DNA of 64,000 nt from Gnomoniopsis sp. IMI 355080 (lineage: Eukaryota; Ascomycota; Sordariomycetes; Diaporthales; Gnomoniaceae), in contig JAPEVC010000033.1 of assembly GCA_027946555.1 (NCBI GenBank), positions 124,001 to 188,000 of the forward strand, read 5' to 3'. The stretch's first letter is position 1. Each line of letters opens with the position of its first letter. Both the position numbers and the translations under genes were made by a program. Below the pieces are notes generated by a model, which was given only the letters and a program-made list of their open reading frames with translations, searched no databases and was not told the DNA's origin. Positions 34,532 through 44,742 of this stretch are shown in pieces.

Positions 34532-36629
34532 TCACCGACCGTGGTAATTTGGCGGCTTCCTCCCAACAGGCGGCGGTGGCTGCTCATCGTCCAACGGATA
34601 TGGTGGCGGCGCCATAGTTGAGACAACAGGTGCTGTACCCACGCGCCGCATCCCACCGGGTCCAGGCTGCTGCTGATGCTCGGGCAAGGGTGTCTTTGGA
34701 GGTAGCGGTGGAGGCTCAACCCGCGGAGGAGGAGTGCCGTAACCCCCGTACCCACTGCTCTTGGGTCGCTCGTCCGCAGAAATGATGGCGATCTTGTCCG
34801 TACCCGCCGCTTGCCGATATTGCGCCGGCGAGGGTGCATGTACCATGAGGCGGTCTTCGTGCTCGTCGGGGTTGCCCTTTGGCCCAGTTCCAGCGGGCGC
34901 TGATGGTGGCCTGGCTCGCCCGGTGGGTGGTGTCTTTTGGCGGGGCGCGAGCGGTGGAGGTAGGGAGGCCTCTTCATGCTGCGGGATCGGAGGTAAGACT
35001 CGCTCGAACGAGCTTCTTGGGGAACGTTGGTTGTGATTGTGAGGTACTGTTAAGCTGTCTACCCCGGAATCGTACGATTGTCTGTCGACTGACTTCCGGC
35101 TCGACGGTGTGTTTGGTGCAGGCGGCCATGCATCTGGGATTTCTGCTGGAAGCTCTATCGCGAGCGGAGACAGCAGGTTATATTTGTCCTGCTCCAGCTC
35201 AGGCTCCTCGCTCAGTCGCTCGAACCGTTGCTTGGCCCGGTTGATCTTTGCCAATTTGGTAGCCGTGTCTTGTACCATCTTTTGCTCGACCTTGCGACCA
35301 AGATACATCCTCGTCGATGTCGAAATTTCGGAAAGCCGGTGCCATTCATTCATGCCAAATTCGCCTACTCCCACTTCGACGTTCAGCCGGTAGTAGTTGT
35401 CGACGTTCACCCCGTATTTGGCCAAGACATCCTTCTTCATGTGCTCATGGGTCTTTTCGCAGCCCTCGATTTTGGCGATGAGTCTGCGCTTCGCCTCGGC
35501 GAATCCCCCCATGAAACCTTCGTACCACTCATGTCGATTCGTTTCGCTGCCTTTGGGCCTCTTTCCTGTGCCGAGACTAAGGAAAACTCCCACTTCTCGC
35601 CCAGGCCATTCGTTCGCCATGGCCTCTTCGAGCGCCTCAGGGGAAGGATTGAAGCGTCCGTCACCGCCATCGTGAAACATGGTCTGGCCGATTCGAATAG
35701 GCTTGAACGCCAGACCGATCGAACATGTTGCCCTGCCAGCCTCCCAAATGGTACAATCGTATTCCGGGGCCGTCTCTCTCCTGGAGTCGTATGACCGCAG
35801 GAAGACGACATCGTTCTTGCTGTTGGCGCCATTGTAGATCGCAGTCACACACCTAGAGAAAATTGGTCAGTTACGTTCCACCCTAATAAGACTGCAATAT
35901 ATCAACCTACGTCTTGGTCCTGTTCTCTCTCTCATCATAGAGGCGCGCGTTAGGATCGCCTCCCCGGCCAGTGAAAGCGGGCCGCGCCATCTGGGCAGTT
36001 GGACTCTTGGCACTAAAACTGACGACACTAGCATTGCTGGCATGCCGCTTAGGGATGTGCGAGCTGTGGCGCGAATATGAATGTGTGCTCAGCGGGCTGT
36101 AGATCTCAGAGGCGGTGCCATCGTTGCCCTCGGATTCGGACACTGTGTGTTCTCTCACAGCTTCCTTGATGGCTTGCTCGAGCAGGGAGGCCTTGAACAG
36201 GGTTGAGTGGGTGGGTATGCCGAGGATGGTCTTGTCGGTCTCGAAGACCATGCGGGTCATGCGAACGTAGAGCTCTTTGCAGGTTTCCAGGTCGAGGCGC
36301 AAGCGGCCGAGCATGAGGGCGATCAGGCCGCCGGTGCCGGTACCAACAATCAGGTCGAAGTGGTCGGCGGGTTTGGGGATCTCATGGCGTTTTGGGGCGC
36401 GGCCCTCCATCTCGACAAAGGTGCGGTGCATGATCTCCTGAATAATAATGAACATGCTGTAACCTCGGACACCGCCGCCATCTGTGAGAGGAATTCATGG
36501 TCAGTACGGCCATACTTGCCGACTGTTGCAGTCGGGTTGACTTGAGGATGCGTCAAGCTTACCTAGCGACAGGATGCGAAGGGGAGGACCCTTCGTGGTG
36601 TCCTTCCTCTTCAGACCGGAGGACTCCAT
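34532..36629 (-). CDS. Patatin-like phospholipase-fold protein with substituted nucleophile
   Basis: Patatin family protein, normally a lipid acyl hydrolase. Three exons give 652 aa: 36629-36563, 36481-35911 and 35852-34532. Splicing gives LRILSLDGGGVRGYS, the oxyanion-hole motif DGGGVRG. The nucleophile elbow, usually GXSXG, reads GTGTGG here: the codon for the expected Ser is GGC, glycine. A DGG motif (FHDGGDGRFNP) that would carry the catalytic Asp is present. The C-terminal 200 residues are proline-rich and disordered-looking (PPPLPPKTP). A Ser/His-rich insert separates the N-terminal and DGG parts. Either it is catalytically dead and acts as a binding or scaffold protein, or it is active through a different residue. 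The family is clear, activity is not. Confidence 0.88.
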
Positions 36630-37116
36630 GGGTGTGGAGTTCACGAATGTCTGGAGGCGCCTTTGTTCTTTCAGGGTGTAGATTCGGTGTGTAATGTATG
36701 CAGGAACCAAAGTAAATCGAGGTTGCTGGAGAAAAATGGTCTGCAGGTATGATGTTTTTGTTTGTCGCCGTTAAACAATAGCGGGCGCTTGATTTGATCA
36801 GCTTGCGGGAGGGAAACCAAGGGCAGGGGTAGGGCAGGCCTGGAGGCGCAGTGCGTCACTGACCCAGAAATGCTCCACTCCCACGCGGATTGTAGTGGGT
36901 TTCGCAGTGCGGACGGAGTAGGACCGTAGGACTCAACCCGCAGGCTCGGCAGGCGGGACAGGAGCTCGGGCCAGGGCCGTTTACTCGTTTACATAGTATT
37001 ACTTGCCCTATACAGGAAGCGCCTTATGTCACTTTCGATATTATTTGCACCGCCACAGACACAATGACAAGGATAGCAACTGCTGTCTCGGCGTCTCAAT
37101 ACTCGCGACTATGTAC

Positions 37117-37152
37117 TTAGGTACCTAGGAATGTATCGTGCCTACCTAGGTA
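37117..37152. repeat. Paired TAGGTACCTAGG motifs
   Basis: Two copies of the dispersed palindromic word about 12 bases apart, in a gap without genes. Confidence 0.7.
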
Positions 37153-38399
37153 CTGAAGGTAATGACGGTCGAGGATGTCGTGACATGCAAATATATACCG
37201 CTACAGTCATGTCGACCAGATGATTTCAACAAAAGTCACAATGCCAAAGTTGCTGTGCTCCGCAAAGAAACAAAAGCTCACCGCCGGGCTTGTCCTACTG
37301 CTTACTCATTTTGGAATCACAGCCCATACTTTAGTAGGTACGTCCCGTATTGGACGATTCCCGAGAGCGAACCTAGCGTGAGATCTTCAAGTGGCTGTGC
37401 TAGCGTGACCCCTGTCGTCGTCTCCCCTCTCCCGGCTCTGTTTCTTGTCCATGTCCCTGTCTATCACCTCTTCGACCACTGTCAGCGATTGAAGCGTTAG
37501 CGCATGAGAATCTTTTCAGTCTCTTCGCTGCCCAACCGCAATTAAAAAAGCTTCTCCAAGTGATTCACGTCTCCTCGCCACTGTCCACAATGCCTGGCGA
37601 GCAGCCATAAGCCCCCCCCTCCCAAAAATAATGATAATATTTCCACGCTGATCGCGCCAGTTTCCGAACTGTTGCGCGTCATTCGCAAGTAACAACATTG
37701 GGTTGCCTCAATTCTCAATGAATGTTTTCGAGAGCCGTAGATGCACTTTCTCAGCAACTCGTTGAAAAAAACCACGTCTCAACCATGTACTTTTCATGCG
37801 GTCCATATCTACCAAACATGTTTGCAACTAGTAAAATCCAGCACTATGAATCAGAGTAGCCATTTACTTCCGTACGAGGACCTGGCCGCCGGATTTATGC
37901 CGATCAACCACTTTTCAATCTGCCGTTCGGTCCCATCCGATGCATACAAGTTTCCATCCGATGCTGTTGTCCACAGCATTGGGTATCATCCTCCAGAACT
38001 TCAAATCCTGACAGGCATGATGCCTAAAAAGACTTCGGACAAAATTTTGGGTGGTTGTTAGGTAACCGAATTGAGCATTGGCTTAGCAAATCACCAGGAA
38101 AACGGGCTGACTATTGAGAGGATGGTATCCCGTATTACTCTTAGAATACCGCCGAGTCGGGACCAGTTGGCTTGTATGCTCAATAGCTGCAAAACTGTGA
38201 GGCAACGTAGCAACGGGCCTAACCTCCTCGTCCTTGTCTTAAAGCCAAACTCCACTCGAGCTTTGAAACGGTAATTGGTATGAGAAGCAGACTTTGCCCA
38301 AGGCCAGCCCTCGTGACCATAACAAAAGAAGAAGACCAGGTATGCCTAGCTTGACTGCTTCTTTGGGTAGAAATTGTTGGGAGGAAGCACAAGATTAGC

Positions 38400-38401
<2 letters not shown>

Positions 38402-38439
<38 letters not shown>
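38402..38439 (+). repeat. 38-base poly(A) tract
   Basis: An uninterrupted run of 38 A on the plus strand. No retroelement open frame precedes it and no target-site duplication was found by eye. It may be a slippage-expanded homopolymer or the tail of an old retroposed RNA. Confidence 0.9.
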
Positions 38440-38440
<1 letters not shown>

Positions 38441-38739
38441 GGTGAATTGCAGCCTGTAGGCCTTCTCCAATCCCGGGTTTGTTGGGTTCCAGCGTCCTCT
38501 TCATGTTTGAGATTCTGAATGATGTGGTCAATATACCGGGGCGGCGTTGCTACGCTCTGGCTAATCGCCGCATCAATCCTAAGCTGTCTCGCATTTGCCA
38601 CGAATATGTTGTCTCCCAGGCCTTATATACCCTCCATGCCGAGAAAGCCTTCAGCGTACCATTGGAAACGAGGTCGAGCTGGTTCGTCAGAGTCTTTTGT
38701 AGCCCGGGCGTCGGTGAGCACCATCGATGCGTTTGACCA

Positions 38740-39642
38740 TCAACCTTTGTATACTGCAGGAGGCCTAACACACCAAAGTTTCCAGCTCGAATGATCATGC
38801 AGCCTATCGTACAGCCCGAGCAACACGTTCAACTGTACGTGAGACTGTTTGGGATCCTTGTAAAACAATTCAGAATCACTCTCGTCTCCTTTGTCACCCT
38901 CTTCCTCGTCGTCACTTGCGATCGCAGGCTCCCCGCCATCGCCTAATTCTCCCGCCTCCATCGAGTCACCTCGAGCGGCTCGAGCAACTTGTTCTGCATC
39001 CACAGTAGCCACTGTCTGTCTGATCGTATCTGCCAAGTGTGGATTTGCAGCAGCGATAATCTCTGATCGGTGTCAGATGGAAGCCAGATCTTCCTCGAAT
39101 CCAGGAGGAAGGTTAGCCTGAACCAGCGTCGGGTAGCACAGAAGTGCTTTAGTCCGTGAATCGGCCATCTCTGGGTTCTGCGCATTTACATTGTACGAGA
39201 CTGTCTAGGCATGTCTTATCCACGTACAAAAACTAGTTGAAGCGCGGTAGCAGACTCCGCGCGTCGTCGTGGAGACGTTTTGCGAGCGCCAACGCACGAA
39301 GACACCCCGGACCTCATCAAGGCTCAATGCCGCATTCGCACTCACACCTGTCTGCTCTAAGACAGGAAAATCTAGAAATGAACCGAGTAGCTCTGGACGG
39401 TAATCGAGGTACGCGAATGCATTCTGACGGATACGGGTGATGCAGCGTTCCCAGGCGTTTTGGCTATCGTTGTCACGTACGCCGCGGACAATGACGAAGC
39501 CCAGTTTTCGGTATCCGCTAAGTTTCATATTTACAATCGTCTCGCCGAATAACTCATCTTTGGCTTGATCTGGCGTCGCAAGCGGCCACGCAGCTAAAGG
39601 GTCAGCATTTGGCGTTACTGGGCCCGTATTGTTGCTGCTCAT
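38740..39642 (-). pseudogene. Disrupted gene of a common fungal conserved-hypothetical family
   Basis: An intact-looking start at 39642 opens a frame with WPLATPDQAKDELFGETI and YRKLGFVIVRGV, typical of the N-terminus of a widespread fungal protein of unknown function. Near 39285 the similarity passes to another frame (LPRFN-stop-FLYVDKTCLDSL). That frame carries a TAG where the family usually has an aromatic residue, as I recall it. It then returns to the first frame for an acidic C-terminal part (PPGFEEDL; GDESDSELFYKDP; YDRLHDHSSWKLW; VRPPAVY). Two compensating frameshifts plus one nonsense codon are the simplest reading. No GT-AG intron removes the damage in phase. Family assignment is from memory and moderate; the disruption itself is visible. 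Confidence 0.6.
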
Positions 39643-40394
39643 TGTGAGTTAGGGTGAGCGCGTGCCAAATGTTCTTCAAGTGATGCTGGTGAATGTGAGC
39701 GAGAGATGATAAAACAGCCTCCAGTCTTTGGCTGAGGTGTGTGAATTATGTGGATAGTGATTTGATATCTTATGAAGATCGAGGGATCAAGGGACAAGTA
39801 TTAGGTCGTATTCTGGTAAGCACTGGTAGATAACGGCGTGCCGCTGAAGCGGTTATAGGATTATTTTGTCTCTTATAGAATATCTTGTATCACGGGAAGA
39901 TATGCGCCGAGGCCGTTTGGTATTGCATATGCGATGGACAGACCGTTTTGGACGTAAGTGGAAACCCGCATAGATGCAGAACACCCACTGACAAGGCCTG
40001 CCGCATGTAGCTACTATCTCGCCATGGGCACATGGAGTGCGAGCGGGTATCCATGAACAAGTGGATCGAGACTGTTGTTGCGTTCGTGAAGAACGAGGCG
40101 GGTTGCGATCACGGTACGACGAGCGCGAGGGAGGTGGTACTGGCAATCCTGGATGCGAGGGTCGAGGTCCGCCTCGATCCCAGATGAGACGAGTTGGGTT
40201 GGCATGTCGTCAGGGCATAGGTGCTTGATGACTAAGCATGTTATCTTATCGACCGAACTTTTTTTGAACTCACACCCGCTGCCGCTCGTATACCTTTCCT
40301 TGCTCAAATCATCCTCACATCGCGCAACAATCCACGCCAACAGCTTCAGAACACCAGGCAGGACACAAGCAGGAACACCAAAAGACTATCCGAG
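39643..40394. promoter_or_regulatory. Divergent gap, disrupted gene and DUF2462 gene
   Basis: About 750 bases. Overlapping open frames around 39853-40340 on both strands have no recognisable family. The last 100 bases should hold the 5' leader of the DUF2462 gene. Confidence 0.45.
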
Positions 40395-40646
40395 ATGGCG
40401 CAAGGCGAGATCAAACAGAAAGCGAAGCCCGCTGCCGCCAAGGCCAAACCCAACAAGGGCTCCAAAGTCAAGAAACCAAAGGCGTCTGCCAAGGCCGACA
40501 AACTGCGCAAAAAGTACACCGCAGGTATGGTGGGAAAGACTGAGAAACTACTGGGCGAGCGTGTCGGTCATCTTGAATTGATTGGCAAGGGCAAGAAGGC
40601 TCCCAAGGACGAGAAACACAAGGGTGGCTCCAGAAAGTTCGGCTGA
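40395..40646 (+). CDS. Small basic DUF2462/UPF0390-family protein
   Basis: An 83-residue, very Lys-rich protein in one exon. It matches the DUF2462 family (related to animal L10K/UPF0390) through its Lys/Ala-rich N-terminus and the conserved block MVGKTEKLLGERVGHLELIG. The family is small, probably nuclear or nucleolar, and of unknown role. The start ATG is preceded by an A-rich leader. It stops at TGA 40644-40646. Length is typical of the family. Confidence 0.88.
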   Translation: MAQGEIKQKAKPAAAKAKPNKGSKVKKPKASAKADKLRKKYTAGMVGKTEKLLGERVGHLELIGKGKKAPKDEKHKGGSRKFG

Positions 40647-42358
40647 ACTCCGCCACAGCAGGCAGATGTGCTGGAATGTGAGAAGGGCCTGAGGTTCCTG
40701 TTCGCCCCGTTGGTCTCAGAACTCGATGGCCAACACGTCTCACCCGACGCTAAGGATCAAAGTAACATCCTACATCGATTTTATCTGAGCACGTCTCCGG
40801 ATTGTGATCTGGAGGAACGTGTCAAGCTGGCCAGCCAGTACACCAGCAAGGTCATGGATTGCGAAACATGCCACTTGGCAGACATTGGGCGATCAAGTGC
40901 GGGGACGTTCCGAGGACCATAGAAAATTTGGACAGCGGCACAAGAAATCTTGCGCACCATCAGAGTGCGCGATGGACGAGCGAGACAACAGCGAATACAC
41001 ACACAAGTGGGAAGACATTCTTGCGGCGCCCTCGTCCAGCTTTCATGGGCTGCACACATTCACGATCGGGGCTCAGTGATGAGGCTGACCTTGGGCATGT
41101 GTCCGCTCTGTCCAAAGTTTCGGTGGTCAGGATCCAGTGGAACGTCCAAGAACGTTGGAACCCATGTGTCCCGACTGCGGTCGATAATGTGTAGTGATCT
41201 TACAGGCCGATGCCGGGTGTGTCGGCAGTGGCGGCAGATAACAGAATGAAGACATACACAACAAGATTTCCTCGCAGCGCCGGTTCACTGTTTGCTTTTA
41301 GAATGCGGCCAAATTTCAGGTCCAACTCAGGATGCCAGGGGACTTCGAGTCCTTGCCCAGATCCGATGGGGCGGTTCCGCCACAAGCGCGGTGCTAGACT
41401 GCAGTTTACGCCCTGTGGGTTACGGGTGGGCAGGGGCTGCAGTTGTTAAGGCGACCCGGCGTCTCGGTTCCACCCTGCCACCCCACGCAGATCCGCGATT
41501 TGATTTGCTCGCGACGAAGAAACCTAAACACAGCGCTGGGACACTGACAAACCTCAGAAGCCTTAGGGAGCCACTTTTCCGCTTCCGCATCTCGCCTCTT
41601 GATTGCCCACCGACAGCGAAACCCCCGAGCTTCACTTTTTCAAAGTGCCACTTAAGGGAGGTGCTCCAAGCTTACTCATATGTACAGTACTTTACCGAGC
41701 TACCGATATGAAAGTTCATATCACTGTGCAAGGTCCGAGCTAGGAGCGGGCAATTTTGACTCCGAATTTGACCGAGACAAGGTCCTTGAAAAATGCCCAG
41801 CACACAAAGATCGTCAGGAGTGTCGGTATTAGAATAACCTTGTCTTAATCCACAACCCTGAGACTCCCTGACGAGGAAGGCAGACACCCGAAATCGAGAC
41901 GCGTTGCAATTTCCACCGTGCACTTTGAAGAGATTCGTGGCTGTGTTACAAGAGACCTACCTAGCTGCCTAGGTGCCTAAGTAGGTACGTAAATGTCGAG
42001 AAATCTCGACACGTTAGCGAAAGGAAATAATCCCAGTGGCCAAGCCCCACGGCGGCATGGCCCGCTCGACCCAGTCTCCCGGGTCTCCTGAACACCGGGT
42101 CGCCTGTCGCATCTCTTGGCATTGATGCTCCAACGGTTCTCGTCATAGGGCGTACTTCTTAATCATCGGGGGGGCCCATCAGAAATTTTAACCTGATGCG
42201 GATAGTTAGATTCGCTCTTGATACTTTTGCCCGACTGTGTTTTCCTTTTTACTTTCCTTAGCTGCCTTTCAATCCAGTCGTTCCACGAAACCACTTTGCC
42301 AATCACTTCTGGACCGCCAGCTTTGACAAGTCCTTGCCATACCGATCACTGGAATGAC
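40647..42358. other. 1.7-kb gene-poor region
   Basis: No conserved coding sequence was seen. Open frames of up to about 140 codons overlap on both strands. A cluster of TACCTAG/CTAGGT words lies at 41955-41989. The methyltransferase promoter should occupy the right end. Confidence 0.5.
41955..41989. repeat. Cluster of CCTACCTAG/CTAAGTAGG words
   Basis: Three near-copies of the dispersed palindromic word follow each other within 35 bases, about 370 bases upstream of the methyltransferase start. Confidence 0.65.
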
Positions 42359-43800
42359 ATGTCGGATAATGCGAAGAGGCGTAGTCTGGGTGTTTTCAAC
42401 GTCGATGAGCACGCACTGGAACACTTCGAGTTCAGCTTTTCGGAGACTTTGACAAGCCATCAGCCGGTGAGCTCATCCCACAAAGTGTCTACTGCTGATA
42501 CTCCCACACTGACATCATCGCCTTTGCAGGCTGCAGCACTGCCGTGAGTGATACTGACGGAGCTCCAAACCTCTCCTCAATGAAACAATATTGACATTTC
42601 TATAAGGGAAACACAGTCTCTCTCCGAGAGTATTACCGCCTATCGAGTCGAGAATGGCAGGACATACCATGCATATAGAGACGGAGCTTATCTGTTTCCA
42701 AACGACCAGGATGAGATCGACAGACTGAGAATGATGCACGAAATTTTTAGGCGGGTGATGGGGGACAAAGTTTACTTTGCGCCCTGGACGAAAACCAATT
42801 ACCCTCGGCGTGTCCTTGACATTGGCACCGGCACAGGCGAGTGGTGTTTCGACTTTGCAGAGGAATTTCCGCAGACAGAACTCATCATCGGAACCGACCT
42901 CTCCAAGATTCAGCCGGACGAAACGCCGCCAAACGTGGGTCCGTCTTTCTCCATCTCTCTAAGCACCTGCTACGGCGCAGGGGCTGCCTGAGCTCGAAGC
43001 ATGTGCTTTCTGTCCATTGGTGCACAATTAGTAGCATGCAAAATTATAAAACATGCTAACTCGAGTGCCACAGTCTTCGTGATCGACGACTCAAGGCAAG
43101 AATGGCTCGATTCCGACCTAGACTACGTACATACGCGAGCAACCAACGGCTGCTGGGAAGACATGCCAAACCAGATCATCAATCAGGCATTCGAAAAACT
43201 CAATCCCGGCGGCTGGCTCGAGTGCCAGGAGCCCGATGTCTCTTTGAAATGCGACGACGGGACTATGAGGCCGGGCCATGCTTTAGGTGAATGGTATTCG
43301 GAAATGAACCGCATCAGCGAACTCGCAAACAAGCCTGTGGGAAATTCACCTCTTCTCAAGGGATGGTTCGAGGCCGCTGGCTTTGTGGATGTCCAAGAGA
43401 AGGTTATCAAGCTACCAACGTGTGCTTGGCCCAGAGACCGGAACTTGATGGAAATCGGGTGGTGGATGGAGAACATGATGGCTGAGCATGTTTCAGGGCT
43501 GAGCAGAGCGTACCAGTCAAGGGTAGCTGGTATTAGTGTTGAGGAACATGAGGCAGGTCTTCCTCCTTTTTTATTCCTGCAATTCTCCCCGCGATTCAAG
43601 CTGTCAGCGGCTGACCTGTCGACCGTTTCTAGTTGTCCCTCATCCCAGTCCGACAAGCCACAAGAGATCGAGACCAGCATACATATACATGCATATACGT
43701 TGTCTGGGGCCGGAAGCCTGGTTCGACAGAGGACCGTTTCCAGCTGAAGGTCTCACAGTCCGCAAAAGAAACAAAAGTTGAGGAGACAGTGGGAAGCTGA
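42359..43800 (+). CDS. SAM-dependent methyltransferase (LaeA-like fungal family)
   Basis: Class I methyltransferase of the large fungal family that includes LaeA-like and small-molecule methyltransferases; the substrate is unknown. Four exons give 387 aa: 42359-42543, 42607-42938, 43074-43552 and 43633-43800. Motif I is VLDIGTGTGEWCFDFAEEF, ending strand 2 with the acidic GTDLSKIQP loop. Exon 3 begins FVIDDSRQEWL, the DD motif, and continues to NPGGWLECQEPD. The last exon supplies the expected VVWGRKP end. The third intron (43553-43632) has a GC donor (GAG|GCAGGT) and a normal TTTCTAG acceptor. That is the only choice I found that keeps phase and gives the family sequence. The N-terminal 60 residues are unconserved and disordered-looking. 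Confidence 0.87.
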
Positions 43801-44106
43801 TGAGCAAAATGTTGCCAGGCACCACCCTGGCCTGGACCTTTCATTGAACCAAATATGTTGGCGTAGGTGGTAGCAATAGATTATATACATTGAGCATGTA
43901 GACTGCGAATAATCAGGGCAGCAGGAGGTGTTGGCGTTCAAAAAGGAATGAAACAATTTTGACGGAGGCATCATTGGCTCGGGGCCGTGGGGAGGGAGGA
44001 GTTGTTTTTTCTCATGCTGCAAATTGGAGGCCGCTATATATGCTTCTCCAGACATCTAGATTCATCAAAGAACACAGGCAATGGCTTTGTCTCGTTCCAT
44101 GAGTAT
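43801..44106. other. Convergent gap, methyltransferase and cupin genes
   Basis: About 300 bases containing both 3' ends. Nothing else is seen. Confidence 0.5.
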
Positions 44107-44742
44107 CTACTCGCCGAGGTCCTTTCGGACGAGCCATTCCAAACCTTTCGCTCTCTCGCCCAACAGCTCCATCAACTTACTCCTAGCCATGAAATCGTGA
44201 TCGCAGTACTCGAACCCGGGCACCACCGTTTCCGAAATCAACAACCCCTCCTCACTCACGTCACTTCCCTCCTTATCTGGAAGCAGGAAACTAGCCTTGT
44301 AGATGCCGCCCTCGACAATCCACTGCAACCTCTCACCTTGACTCAGGTCGTGTCCTACCACAAAAGATTCGATTCTCCCACCCTCATGGATCAGCACATA
44401 TCTGCCCCGGCCCTTGTGCAAGGTATGCACCGTCCGTGCCCGGTTACGATGGAAGTTCCCCTTTGGCGAGCTGGGTGTCAGGAGATAGAAGATGCTGGTG
44501 CTTGCGTTGCGGACCTTCGGGTCAAAGCCGGGACGCTGAGGAACGAGCGATAAGGTCTCCTCCGAGGCTGCATCGATGGGGAAGGGAGAAGAGATAAGGA
44601 GAGGATCCCGGTCTGTCTCGACGAAATAGCCGCCCTCGATATGCGGTAGCATTTTCAGCGCGCCGATGATAGAGGCCGTCGCGGGTGAATCCAGCGCACC
44701 TGGTCTAGGGTCGAAAAAGGGGCTGACGTCCTGATTGGCCAT
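44107..44742 (-). CDS. DUF985 cupin protein
   Basis: A 211-residue, single-exon cupin of the DUF985 (cupin_5) family, related to yeast YML079W; the enzymatic role is unknown. Characteristic blocks are LPHIEGGYFVETDRD near the N-terminus, FYLLTPSSPKGNFHRNRARTVH in the core (given here in part; its His is a likely metal or ligand site), and VVPGFEYCDHDFM near the end. The start at MANQDVSPFFD is preferred over an ATG 36 codons upstream, because the extra residues are not cupin-like. A TATATA word lies about 80 bases upstream. It lies between the methyltransferase and FAD oxidoreductase genes. Confidence 0.9.
   Translation of the reverse strand: MANQDVSPFFDPRPGALDSPATASIIGALKMLPHIEGGYFVETDRDPLLISSPFPIDAASEETLSLVPQRPGFDPKVRNASTSIFYLLTPSSPKGNFHRNRARTVHTLHKGRGRYVLIHEGGRIESFVVGHDLSQGERLQWIVEGGIYKASFLLPDKEGSDVSEEGLLISETVVPGFEYCDHDFMARSKLMELLGERAKGLEWLVRKDLGE

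Larger units (their letters stand above)
36630..38739. other. 2.1-kb gene-poor region with a poly(A) tract
   Basis: No conserved coding sequence was found. TAGGTACCTAGG lies at 37117-37129 and CCTACCTAGGTA at 37141-37152. A 38-base A run lies at 38402-38439. Short phenylalanine-rich open frames on the minus strand are just the poly(T) complement. Confidence 0.5.

Noticed and set aside
38219..38601. Minus-strand frames with runs of phenylalanine
   Set aside because: Produced by the poly(A) tract; no protein character outside the run.
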